NCBI GenBank assembly: GCA_013399115.1
Contig: VXAA01004252.1
Span: 1-64,000 of the forward strand
Length of the DNA: 64,000 nucleotides
Reading direction: 5' to 3'
Source of the DNA: Anseranas semipalmata
Lineage: Eukaryota; Chordata; Aves; Anseriformes; Anseranatidae
Within the stretch, counting starts at the first letter, position 1. The number at the start of each line of letters is the position of its first letter. Both the position numbers and the translations under genes were made by a program. The notes beneath the pieces were generated by a model. That model searched no databases. It saw nothing but the letters and a program-made list of their open reading frames with translations, and was not told the DNA's origin. Below are positions 12,984 through 24,012 of this stretch, piece after piece.

Positions 12984-13763
12984 GGCAGCAACCATGGGCC
13001 TGGATGGCTCTGCCCTGCTGAGGGGCCTGTCCCTAGGGCACTGGGGTCTCCCTGCCCTGTCTGGTCCCACACAGTCCACAGGGGCCTCGCTGCCCACTTT
13101 CAGATTTGTTAAGAAACTGTTCCTTGGAGTCCGAAGTGAGCTTGTTGTAAGGAATTTCTTGGCAATGTGCTGTTAGGACCCTGACAGCATTCCCTAGATG
13201 GGTCTGGCTGTGGGGCAGAGCCTGCTGAGTGCAGCCCAGGTTGGCCCCATCCTGCTGTGACGTGGGGAGATGCTTCCATAAATGTGATGGGGAGGCCACC
13301 ACCAGGGCCAGTTCCTGGCCTGTGGGAGCTGCTCTCAGCTGAGGCTCCCCCAGGGCCCTCCCTAAGCTCCAGCCCTACTGCGTCACAGCCAGGCCTGGGC
13401 CTGCCACGGGCCCTACTGGGCTGGACCCAGGTCCACCCGCAGGTTGATATCCTGGCCTGTCCTCAGCCTGTCCCCATGGTGGTGCCCAGTGCCTGGGGCT
13501 GTGGCTGCCCTGGCTGCCCAGCCAGTTCCTTGTTCCTTAGCAAGGGTAGTGGGATGGACCCTGGCTGTGAGGCCCTGCCTTGCCACTCCAGGGAGTCCCA
13601 TGGCTCCTAGTACCCATGTGTCACTGGTGCACAAGGAGCCCTGACATGTACACTCAATGTGGAGAAGAAAATAGTTGGTATGTGAGACAGCCTTAGAAAA
13701 ATAAACTCTAAGCATGCCACCAGGGATCCTGTCATGGGTTTTTCCTCTAGCATTCCACAGAGG
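12984..13763. mobile_element. GC-rich block, possible unidentified retroelement or LTR
   Basis: About 780 bp with much higher GC than either flank, especially 13180-13610 (CCTGGGC, CCAGTGCCTGGGG and similar blocks). Overlapping open frames on both strands (for example 13257-13610 + and 13413-13790 -) are what high GC produces by chance. None contains a domain I recognise. The flanks share an imperfect 20-bp sequence (12964-12983 and 13764-13783, both starting AGATGAG and containing TTTCTCT or TTTTCTCT), which could be a decayed target-site duplication. An AATAAA lies at 13699-13704 near the right end, as in an LTR or retrocopy. Alternatives are a local CpG-poor GC island or a spliced-transcript retrocopy. 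Identity as a mobile element is an inference. Confidence 0.35.
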
Positions 13764-14363
13764 AGATGAGGATTTCTCTGCTACGTTCATAAATTCTGTG
13801 CATCTACAGCAAATCTGGGTGATTTTAGCAGCTTATCTCTGCTTTCAGCTGCATGTTCTGAGCTCTTAATCAAAACCTGGGATCAAAATGCTAGGAGTCA
13901 GAAAACACTCGTGCTGTTCCAGGGCCTGCTTCTTCAGCACCTTCTACCATACAAAAACGGGGTACTTTACAAACCTCATTTGTAAAGTATATTAGACTGT
14001 GTAAAAGCAAAAAGCTATATAAGAGTTTACTATCAGCATTATAGCCTTATGCTGCTCTTTTCTAAATCTCGGGGATAGAGGACACCCAGTCCATTGTGCT
14101 TAGTTCTTCCTCTTTCAGCTCACATTTCAAAATCCTACTAACTGCTGGATCACCAGCTTATGGGGTGATGAAAGCCATATGCATCCTTAAGATGCAGTTC
14201 CAGAGCACATTTCCACCTACCCAAGCCCTACACAATTCTCTTCTCTCCTCCTCAGGTATTTCCAGACTCCTAGAGTCTGGAGCTATTTAGAAATCTTCTT
14301 AGCACTCTGTAAAATACAGAGGAGTGAGAGAGTGACCATTCTACCTTCAACAGTAGTTCTCAC
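13764..14363. other. Non-coding DNA
   Basis: No recognised gene or repeat. The frame at 14096-14290 is short and featureless. Confidence 0.5.

Positions 14364-14434
<71 letters not shown>
14364..14434. repeat. (AAAG)n microsatellite, about 18 units
   Basis: A near-perfect tetranucleotide purine tract of about 71 bp. All purines lie on the + strand. It is a polypurine mirror-repeat tract, prone to length variation. Confidence 0.95.
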
Positions 14435-14435
<1 letters not shown>

Positions 14436-15072
14436 AAAGAGTGGTATGCCAACCTTGCCCACAAACCTGGTAACATTTCTGCTTTCCTAACCCCCACAGT
14501 GCTTTAGTCAGATAACAGACATCCCTGCTATGAACTAAGAAATATGTGCTCAGAAAGAGAAAGCATGTTCTCTTTCATCAGGCTGAAAAAGGGAAAGAAT
14601 AATGAGTTAGGATGAATTTAGAGGAGTTCTCTACTGTGTTTCTCCAAGTCAATCATGTAGAAAATTAAGAGGAAAAAATACCTAAGGCAATAGAAGAAGG
14701 AACTATGTAGCTGAATATTCTTGAGTATGATGGTTCTTGTATCCTAAGGATGAATGCTGATAGCAGACTATCTCCTATGATCCATAAATGTTCAGGAACA
14801 AAACAACTTACAGGCTTTGTTGATAGAAGTCTTCCTTTCAGATCTCTTTGTGTGGAAAGTAAAATAAAATTTATATATCCAATTTCCTTCTTTTTTCAGC
14901 TTGAGACTCAGCTTGTGAACATGTGAAAGACCAGCACAGGGACAGGGCAAGAAGGACTCTTGTATTGCCCCCCCNAGTGTACAAAATTCTCCCTAGAGAA
15001 AAGGTTTACATAAAAGTAGGTTTTAAATTTTCCTGATGAAAAGTTAGGGAAAGTTCATATAATGACATTTAG
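14435..15072. other. Non-coding DNA with one N at 14975
   Basis: Unique sequence without a recognised feature. A seven-C run at 14968-14974 is followed directly by a single N. This is most likely a homopolymer-related assembly uncertainty. Confidence 0.55.
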
Positions 15073-15113
15073 CTTCTTCTTCTTCTTCTTCTTCTTCTTC
15101 TTTTTTTTTTTTT
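15073..15113. repeat. (CTT)n followed by T-run
   Basis: About nine CTT units lead into a run of 13 Ts. It is a pyrimidine tract on the + strand. The short frame across it (Phe/Ser homopolymer) is an artefact. Confidence 0.92.
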
Positions 15114-15958
15114 CAAAAGATAAAATATTAATATGTAAATGTCTCTCTCTCTCTTTTAAATTCATAGCAAGGAAAGGAAATAGTCTATTTCAGAAGCTGC
15201 TTATTTCCAATTCAAATATGTTTACTAGGAAAACATTAGAATATTGAAGTACTCAGTTGGCAAAACAGCCTTTTTTATATTTATTGCTTTAGTTTTCTAA
15301 CATTTTCACTAATCTAGCAGAAAATAAATTGGTGAAGAAAATTGAATTGGGTGAATGAACTGGAACTCATCTTCTTTACAGATTATATGCCTTAGAAGTA
15401 TATGCAGACACATTCTTTAATATGTGATTGATAAACTGCAGAGGAGTAATTAGTGTTCCATATTTTCAGTAGTTCATTGTCATTATTAGTTCAAACGTGT
15501 TTCAGAATTAAAGCTAACAGACCTAAGGGGTCTGTTAATCCTGGAAACAAGTAATATGCCACAAGAAAGTTAGCCTTGGGGTCAGTTTTTGTTTTTAAAT
15601 ATAGAACTGGAGAGTGATCTTATAATGATGAAAACAGCCGTATAACATCCCCAAAAGGGTATCTGGAGGAGTGAATGGAGGACTTGTGTCACTTCCCAGT
15701 GACAAAAATCTCTGGTATGCCAAATCATGAAATGTTCTTTTTTCTGTCAGGATGCTGAAATCCTGAGTGTGAACACAGTTAGTTGTCAACATGTTTAAAT
15801 CTCCCCTAATGATACTTCTAATATGAAACCTATTTTTTTTTTTTTTAAATAGGCACGTTACGTTTGGTGCTTGGAAAAATTAAGAGCAGTATAACATATA
15901 GTGACAATTGAAATTTAGCAATATTTGCTTAATTCGTGTTTTCTGCTACACACTTCTC
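15114..15958. other. Non-coding AT-rich DNA with one perfect hairpin
   Basis: Contains a perfect 9-bp stem, TAACAGACC at 15515-15523 with its complement at 15529-15537 around a 5-nt loop. It is not followed by a T-run, so there is no terminator reading. A T-run of about 15 lies at 15832-15846. Nothing else is recognised. Confidence 0.5.
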
Positions 15959-15989
15959 AAAACAAACAAACAAACAAACAAACAAACAA
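15959..15989. repeat. (AAAC)n microsatellite
   Basis: About seven to eight AAAC units. Confidence 0.92.
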
Positions 15990-17375
15990 GAAAAAACACC
16001 TTTTTTAACCAGCTACCTTTTAAGAAATTATTTAATGGTGCTGAATATTCATTTTGGTGCCAGCAGCAAAATGCAAGAGAAATCAGAAGATTTTCATTAG
16101 AGTGAGGTTTAGCTTGTCGTGTTGAATGCGTGTTAAATGGGCTTGTTTTATTTCTGTTGTCGTTTGACACTAACTGAGTCAAAATCAAAACAAATGAAAA
16201 TATGAGAGACAATACTGGTCTTTGGGAAGAATATTGGAACATTATCTGTCATGGAAGGAAGGAAAAAAAACCTCTCCAAATACCAGTGCTGCAGAATGGA
16301 ATTATAGTGAAGATGGAGGAGAAACATTGGAATCATCTTATTGACACCTAGTTATCCTGTCCTCATCCTCCATAGATATCCCTTCTCCAAAAAGCTGTTC
16401 TTTTGAAGTTAGGTTCTGTATTTCACTAACATACTGACCTCTAAGAATCTGGCTTATCACAAGCTCAAGATAAAAGTCTGCTGTCCTCTAAATTGGTTCA
16501 AGAGATTTGACATGAGTTAACAAATAATAGTACTTTTTTTTTTTTTTTTTAATGTGCTGTTACCCCTTAGTATAAAAATGTAAAAATTCTTCATTCACTT
16601 TAATTTATGTGGTCTCAGGCATGATCATTCCTTCTATGGAACAGCAGTATAAAAAGACCAATTCTATTTTTTCAGGAGTTGCTTAAATACTAGGAAGCAG
16701 AAATAGATACTGAAGAGCAATCAATTTACAAAGGCATTTCTGTATGCAGAAAATGAGTAAAATATTAGACTTTTCCTGCCCTCACTGATACTGTTTATAG
16801 AAACGAACAGGCTACACCTGTAGCACATGTCAAAATAGCGTCAGTATTATTTTTAATAAATAGGCTAACCAGAAAGTCAACATTCAGCTTAATTAATGCC
16901 AGTTAATTACAGTTATGTAGTTCTTCATTTGGTAGTATTTGAGCACTCAGGTGACCTCATCAAAACTCAGCTCGTTCAATGACAGCATAGTATTTCCTTC
17001 AATTTGGAGCCTTAGTAGAAGTTTGAAAGGGAAAATAATTATGATGGCTCTGTTTGGTCATGTGAATGTAGGTGACTACTTCCTACTTTGGGACATGCCA
17101 GGGAATCTGAGAAATAAGCATAGGGCTGCCAGATATGACAGAGAACATACAGGACACCTCTGGGGGCAGTAGCTGGATGTCAAGTGCAAACATTTCAACC
17201 ATCTCTAGATCCCTCCCTAGGTTTAAACAAGCGATTCCTACCCTGTCTCTTTCCTTTCTGTTTTTTAGCTCAAACTCTGCCTACTGATGCCCAAGGAACA
17301 TGTGAGACGGTGCTTGAGCCTGGAACTGAACTAAACCCAGAACTGCCTCTACACGAATCCTTTGGCATTTGGGGG
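15990..17375. other. Non-coding AT-rich DNA
   Basis: T-run at 16534-16550. The frames at 16939-17172 and 17184-17462 are adjacent but show no domain and no splice logic. No repeat family is recognised. Confidence 0.5.
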
Positions 17376-17398
17376 AAAAAAAAAAAAAAAAAAAAAAA
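17376..17398. repeat. A23 homopolymer
   Basis: An uninterrupted run of 23 As preceded by five Gs. It could be a retroposon tail, but the preceding 300 bases match nothing I know and no target duplication is obvious, so it is listed as a simple repeat only. Confidence 0.9.
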
Positions 17399-18079
17399 GT
17401 GGTTTTGTAAAGAAGAAATTACTGATGGCCTCTCTGACAGATTGGGAAGAACTCACTGTTAGTCAGCTACTGCCTATAAACAGTACAAAGGCACTTCCAG
17501 ACTCTCTGCAGATTGCACTAGCTCTGGCCAGCCAGCAGGCTAGAAAAGGTTATTTCTAGAAAAGGTATGGTTTTATATTTATATTTANACACAAAAGGAG
17601 CCAGAGCATCAGAAGCTGCTATTGACCAAAAAAATGAAGGATGTGGGGAAGCAGCAGAGGTACAGAAGAGACAGATATTTGGAACACTGGGAATGGCATG
17701 AAGGGCCATCCTGTGGGAAGAACCACAGTTATTTTGACAATACAGAGAGGACATAAGGCCTTTATCAGTTTTGTTGTTTGTAGTAAAACTGTTTTTACAA
17801 CCTGTCAGTAGTACAACCTAATGTGAAATCTCTGTGCTATTCTGTTCTAGCTATGGCATGCTATTATTCACAATCAGTAAGACTAAACTGTTGTGAATGA
17901 ATGTTACACACATCAGGGCAAATGACACTAACCACTAGATACCCACTTGAGTACATCAAGGATAATTATGTGTTTTGGCATATATATACTTATGGACACT
18001 CAGATAATGAATTAGTGTGGTAAGAGATCTGTGGATATTCCCACATGTGGAGGCATTCACAAGAAGAGCTCAGTGGATT
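17399..18079. other. Non-coding DNA with one N at 17588
   Basis: Unique sequence. The isolated N lies in an AT-rich context (ATATTTA before it, ACACAAAA after it). No gene or repeat is seen. Confidence 0.5.
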
Positions 18080-19720
18080 GATTCCACCTGATTAGGAGGA
18101 ATTTTTTTCTGAACTCAAGGCTGGCACAACTGACCTAATGAGTTTTAAACAAGGACAAGATGAATGTGAAAGACTCAGATAATCTCTTAGCCTATTTTTA
18201 CAATACAGAAAAAATTCTTCAGTGAAAGAAGATAAAGGAAAAATAGATAAAGGAACTCTACAACATGAAAGCATGAGAAAGAAAGTAATAGTGGAAGAAA
18301 CAGTTGGATAAACAATATTTATGGAGATGGGACTGTACCACAATATGGCAGGGAAGTTGAATGAGATCAGTGAGAATCAGCTGAGAAATTTAAACATAAA
18401 TTTGAAGAATATAGATAATAGCTGGAGGATTGAAGAACATGAAAGGGGATATTGTAAAGTATCAAAGAGATATGGAGGAAGAATAATAATGAAAGGAATA
18501 GGTATTGCAGAGAGCAGACTTCAGGAAATAATGGTAAAGGTGGATTAGCATAGTACATTACTGCTATAATAGACCATATTTAGAAAAAGTTATTACATAG
18601 ATAAAATTTTTGTGTGCAAAAATTAATTTAGGGAACGATTATTAAGAGAAGATCTCCTGGGGACATATGAGGTATCTGGTCCTGAACATAGGTAGATCCA
18701 GCTCTAAAGCTTATAGAAAGATAACTGCCACTGAAAAGTATTTCATTATAGGAAGCTCTAAACCTTCAGACACAACTGGAGAAAAAAATATTACTAATAA
18801 TGCTAAGTTCCATATATATCCTGGACATTACAGTCAACAGATTTCATTTTCAAACAGTTACTGGGTAATTGTTCAGTGAACATTGTTCATTGAATTGTTC
18901 ATTTTATGAAGTGATGGAGATAATAAACAGTCATAGAAATACAGGAATATGGTGAGATCTGCCAAATATCAAGCTATACTAGATTTGTGAATAGAACTAA
19001 AACAAGCAGCAACAGGTTCTTTAACAATCTTAATTAAAAAGGAGTGAAGAAAAAAAGAAAATGCTCTGCATGTAGAATGGTATAGGATAAACAATAGCCT
19101 AAATATGAACCCAGAATAAGTGAATGCATTGCCTCAGTTTTGGTGAGCAGAAAGGCAAAGGATGGGATACAGGCTAGGAGTAAGAAAGGGAATGAGAATT
19201 TATGGGATGCAAGACTAAGTCCTGGCATCACGTGTGCCTATGGCAGCATGACTGGATGAGCTCCAGCCTAGAATTTGGAAGACTACAGTGAAAACACAGC
19301 TTTTGAAACAAAAATTTTAAAGAAATCTATCAAGTCAGACCTGTAGCACATATCTGATGAAGAACAAATACAATAGCTATTTTTAAGAAGAGGGTAAAGC
19401 ACCTTTATCTAGTTCCAATACCATACATTGCTTTAGAACATCATTTGAAAGCAAGACTAGTTGAAGACATGGAGTTAAGGTGAAAAAGCATTAAAATCCA
19501 AGAAAATGATGTCAGTGAAATAGTAACTTAGATTCTAGATAAATATTGGCATCTTCTCTTTCTGAGGGAAGTTTTTGCTAAGGTGTTCAGATGGAGCACC
19601 TGCTTGGGTAAACTGGAGAAGTTTAGATGGGCAGTAGTTCAGAAAATGGCAGATGGGAAGGAACTGGCTTACTAGGGGGTTTTAGATGGCAAAACTGATT
19701 GATCAGAATCACATTTTCCA
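18080..19720 (+). mobile_element. Possible very old CR1-like LINE remnant
   Basis: This stretch is purine-rich on the + strand with scattered short LINE-like phrases. The best is at about 19560-19680, where TAAACTGGAGAAG, then GATGGGCAGTAG and GGAACTGGCTT follow the order of the CR1 reverse-transcriptase segment just after the thumb-proximal KLEK/LDG/NWL motifs. Many stops and indels break every frame, and no 3' terminal 8-mer marks an end. If it is a LINE it is far older than the other copies. Most of 18080-19500 cannot be assigned and may be unique DNA. Confidence 0.28.
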
Positions 19721-19843
19721 TTAAAAATTCTTTTCATTATGGATTTTCATCCAGCTCTGTACTTAATGGTAGATTTCCTGCCAACTTAATGGGAGTAGAA
19801 TTGAATTCTCCAGAGCATAATTGTATCCATTTATAGCCAGGAT
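19721..19843. other. Short non-coding spacer
   Basis: AT-rich sequence between the possible old LINE remnant and the CR1 tail. Nothing is recognised. Confidence 0.4.
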
Positions 19844-19935
19844 GATCACAGAATCACAGAATAGAGGTTGGAATGGACCTCTGGAGGTCATCTGGTCCAA
19901 CCTCCCCAGCTCAGGCAGGGACACCTGGGGCCCTG
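19844..19935 (-). mobile_element. CR1 3' end fragment (severely 5'-truncated)
   Basis: Read on the minus strand, it ends with two copies of the CR1 terminal 8-mer (seen on + as ATCACAGAATCACAGAAT). Inside it is the standard 3'-UTR text, visible on + as GGTTGGAATGGACCTC, GGTCATCTGGTCCAACCTCC and CAGGCAGGGACACC. CR1 uses target-primed reverse transcription from this 3' end, and most copies stop after a few hundred bases. This one is only about 90 bp and has no coding part. Confidence 0.9.
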
Positions 19936-21424
19936 AATGAAATCAAAGAATTGAAAAAGACAAAACTCTGGGAGCAGTGACAGCAATAAACAATGACAAA
20001 GTCATTTCCTCGATGCATTTTTCCTGTATTTCTTTTAAGTATATACATGCTTGGCATTTCTTTGTTCAGTACAGCCTGACCAACTTGCAGCAGAATATTA
20101 TAACCTCTTTAGTGAATCAACCTCTGTTATAAAAATAATTCTATTCCAGATATGGGAGGTCTTGGGACTATCTGCTCCAGATGTTCCTGTACTGGCCCTA
20201 CCCACACACCCAGCTCCTTGAGAATCTGTTAGACCCAGGTCTCAAAGCTAGCTGCACGTCTGCACACAATTGTAGTTATCTACTAAGTTGTGTCTTTCAG
20301 ATGGACTTTAGCACACAGACACAGTCTAAGAAGTGTATGGCCACATGATATCTAGACCAAGACTTGCTCATGGCCCATGGCTGTCCATGCCTGAGCATGT
20401 GAACAGGCCCAGGACTGGTGACTGATCTCAGGGATATTCGCTTGCCTTCTGGAAGAGCCACATTGAAAGCTGCAGGTGAGGAAGGCCAGCTTTAAACCAG
20501 CTGTGTGTATTCAGTACTTCTTCCAATTAACAGAGAAAGTAGCAAGAAAACTTGTTGTTAGTGGGAGCTTATGGCTTTAGCTTAGATGATATCTTTGTTT
20601 ATGATTACAGATAAACTTCACATTTCTGAAGCTGATGAGTGTAGATGTGTGATGAGTGATGTGTAGATGTTTCACATTCCCAAACAACCTCCTACCACCA
20701 TTTTGGCTGTTTTCTACTTGGTAAGTTTGTGACTTACCAGAGCCACGTGACTTTATTTTTTCTGAGGCTGAATAATTTTTCGTCTTCCCCCAACCTCCCA
20801 AGAACTTTCAGGACAGTGGCATATAGACAAATGAATATTCATGACCCCTTTGGGAAACATTTATGCAAATAGATATCCACTGGTACGAATGCTTTTGAAA
20901 ATGAGAACAAATAGTTCTAAGTATGAAATCAAATTTGCATTTTGGTTTGAATAAATAGGTGTGGGTTTTTTTTTTTTTTTGAGTATTCAATCAGTTTTGA
21001 CAAAGTAGGACTAAGAAGAGCCCTGTCGCCTAAATACAGTGCAGACAGAGATTTGCATATTCAAGTTTGTGGTTCACTGGTAGACCATAGCAAAGGTAAA
21101 TGGTGAGTTGTGAAATAATCATTGCATTGTAGTGATTTCAGTCACAAAGGCTGAAAAGGATTCACAGAAGTTTGTGAGGAAATTTGGAGGGTCAACACCC
21201 ATCCATTGATGCAAAACACTTCGAATCCCCTGGCATGATGGAAACTGGGAAAAGGGGAAACGTTGAGTGTTTCTAGAAAAAACTCTAGTGACCCCTTTAC
21301 AATTCCTGAGACTCAGAGACTGACTGAGGTTAGACTATGCAGTTTCCTACCTGCTCCTTACAGGTGAACTGTACTTTTTGTATAGAAGCCTTTATGGAAA
21401 GTTGTTAAGACTTTCTCCTTTGAG
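19936..21424. other. Non-coding DNA with a small tandem repeat
   Basis: GATGAGTG and GTAGATGT alternate over 20633-20671, a small imperfect tandem repeat. A T-run lies at 20967-20980. Otherwise unique sequence with no supported gene. Confidence 0.5.
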
Positions 21425-21481
21425 ACTTTGAAACTAGATGATCTTTAAGGTCCTTTTCAACCCAGGCCATTCTATGACTCT
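21425..21481 (+). mobile_element. CR1 3' tail fragment
   Basis: The text GATGATCTTTAAGGTCC, TTTTCAACCCAGGCC and ATTCTATGACTC is the CR1 3'-UTR end in plus orientation, finishing with one and a half copies of the terminal 8-mer. The left border is not clear and may lie some tens of bases further left. It abuts an oppositely oriented CR1 fragment at 21482. Confidence 0.8.
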
Positions 21482-21872
21482 TCATATCCAAGCTTCAGTG
21501 CAAAGCCCAGTATCAGTGAGATACATAACCCTGGTGTCTGTGGCCCCTTGTCCTCCTGCTGGGCACTTGCCAGGGGAGCCTGGCTTCTCTCTCATCTCCC
21601 AGTAAGTAATAATGACATCAGTAAGGTTCTCTTGTAGTCTTCTTTTAAGGCTGAGGGAAGCCGTTTCTCTCAGACTCTTTTCATATGTCACATGCTCCAG
21701 CCAGTTACCTTGGTGGCTCTCCATTGGACTTGCTACAGTATGTCCATCTCTCTTGTACTGGGGAACCCAAAACTGGTCACAGCACTCCAGATGTGGTCTC
21801 ATCTGTGCTGAACAGAGTGGAAAATCACCTCCCTTGACCTGCTTGTTACACTCTTGTTATGCAGTGCATGCA
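21482..21872 (-). mobile_element. CR1 fragment with reverse-transcriptase C-terminal remnant
   Basis: On the minus strand the frame at 21802-21482 gives MRPHLECCDQFWVPQYKRDG, the CR1 ORF2 block usually reading [18 protein letters not shown]. It is followed by diverged text equivalent to the ERLRELGLFSLEKRRL region (here ETASLSLKRRLQENL). Reading continues open into a CCAGGCTCCC...GCCCAGCAGGAGGAC region typical of CR1 just before the 3' UTR. The terminal 8-mers of this copy are missing at its low-coordinate end, where it meets the tail of the plus-strand fragment. It is 5'-truncated near 21872. It encodes no functional enzyme. Confidence 0.82.
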
Positions 21873-24012
21873 GTATGCAGATAATCTTCAGTGCCTCCCA
21901 TAACGTACACTTCAAATCATCACCGAGTATAAAGTAAACTTTCAAAGCACCAGGTATCACACAAAGCAGAGATATGCCTGCTATATATTTCTGAGGTAAC
22001 TTGTTAACACAAAAACCATGAAGTATTTGCACAACAATGAACCTATGTCTTTTATTTACAAAGAGTTTACAAAATCCATGGACTTGAAAGAAACATTATT
22101 TCACCTAATCAAATCTTTTCATAACTGTTTCCTCACTGAAACTATTTCCCATTCCCAAAGAAAGTAAAACAACAACAAAAAATAACAAAAAACTTTACTG
22201 AAATGCATTTCAATGCAAAAAAAAATCATTTTTAGTAAAAATGAGCTAAAACTCTTTCTATCTCCTTTCTGTTTTGTTTTGTTTTGTTTCGTGTTTTGCT
22301 TTTTCACACTTCAGGCCAGTGAAAAAGGAAGAATAACAGGATTTCAAAACTGCAAACAGACAAAAATACATTCATTTACTTCCTTACTGTAAAGTAATTG
22401 GGGAAGAAGTTAAAATATTAAGAATTTTTTAACAGCTGTTTTACATTTCACAATCAATTGTTTGCTATTGTTCCATAAGAACACAATTAAAATTTTATTT
22501 TTCCTTTTTATTCTGTTTTAATTAAAGCGTACCCATCATTTGCATACCTTTTCATTAGTTCTTCCAAAATAAAAATATTCCGGTATTGTCAGTGTTTAGG
22601 AGAGTAACCTGTAAGTCATACCTGGAAACAGCATTGCTAACTAGTTGGCGTTTTAGCTTTAGAGTGTGAAATCAAATCTTTGGTAAGCAGCAGGCACATA
22701 GACTATTCTAAGTTTCTTTCTCTGACCCTAGGCAGCTGTAGAATACAGGAAAGATTTATGCCAGTTGACCATGCTTTTATTAGCTGAAAAAAGCAATAGT
22801 TAAATTGTGGTCTTCAATCCATAAAATGTCTTCTAGCCACATGCCTTAATAAATTTAATTCTTAAAACTGTTTTAAAAGCACTTATATTAAATATTCATG
22901 ACTAATAGTTAATGTTTAACTTTTGACTCTTCTGCTGTAAATATCACCCTAGAGTCTAGTCTCACTTGGAAATCTCATTAATTTGACAGAGGGGGATAAA
23001 ATTACTGTGAAGATGTCAGATCTTCTGAAATGTGACAGAACTTAAGCAACACTTGGCATTTAATACCTAATAAATGTCAACAGAAATATAGATTATTGTG
23101 GGAGACGGTTAACACCATACCAGTGTGAGAAATACCTATTTTCTTTAAAGTGATGCAGGGGACCATATTAATTTCACTTACATGAAAATATTTGCTTCAG
23201 TCTTACAGAACTGATATCATATGCTTTGTGAAACCTACCCTTTATATTATATCTAGCAGGTTTTTGATCTCATGGTTGTGCCATCCTTCATTTTACTCCT
23301 TCACATTTTAGCAAAGTAATCTATTTTGTTAGAAAACTAGAATAAAGGCTATACATCTCTACACTGGACATAAATGAAAAAAAAAAAAACATACTTCAGT
23401 GTTATGTTCAGGTGACTTGTTTTTCGGAGTACACAAGCATGAATTCACTGAGGTGAGGGAGGCTGGAGTTCCCTGTTAGTATCACCTCACATAGCAAAAG
23501 TAGAATTCTGTATAATTCAGTCCGTATATTGTGACTGCACACACTCCTTTTAAATTAACAATGAATCAAATCTTTGTTTTAAATAGAGACTAAGCCACAT
23601 GTGGCAGTAGGGATGTTCAGATGTTCTATTCTGGAAGAAATATGTGAAAAAAAAAAGTGACAGTACAAACTTCTTATGAGAAATAAGTACAGAAAGACAG
23701 TACTAGTGATATTTTTTATACTTTTATTTTACCCATGGTGCACTGCTGACATAATAAATCCTTTTCATGGTGAGAAGTATTAAGCTGCTGTGGGAAACTG
23801 TAAAAGAATCTCTAAAGATTTATAGGGCTATTCAAGTATAATTTTATATTAGGAACTTGATCTCACATTATAAATGTAGCATTTGTGAAATAATTGAATT
23901 TATTCATGTGAATGCTACCTATTTAAAGATATCAGGATCTAGTTCTAGGTGATTTAAAGCATAGGCAAGTAAACTAAAATACTGTAATAAGCATTGCTAC
24001 TCAGACAGAAGT
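21873..24012. other. Non-coding AT-rich DNA
   Basis: Contains a short GTTTT repeat (22271-22297) and A-runs at 22217-22226 and 23378-23389. The block 22790-23100 is rich in TAAT/ATTA cores (AATTTAATTC, TATTAAATATTCATG, TCATTAATTTG) and could be a conserved non-coding element, though conservation cannot be judged from one sequence. No coding potential is seen. Confidence 0.5.

Noticed and set aside
13257..13790. Overlapping 117- and 125-codon frames in the GC-rich block
   Set aside because: Frames are open on both strands at once, with no domain, as expected from GC-rich non-coding DNA.
17100..17398. A processed retrocopy ending in the A23 run
   Set aside because: The preceding sequence gives no recognisable mRNA, and no target duplication flanks it.
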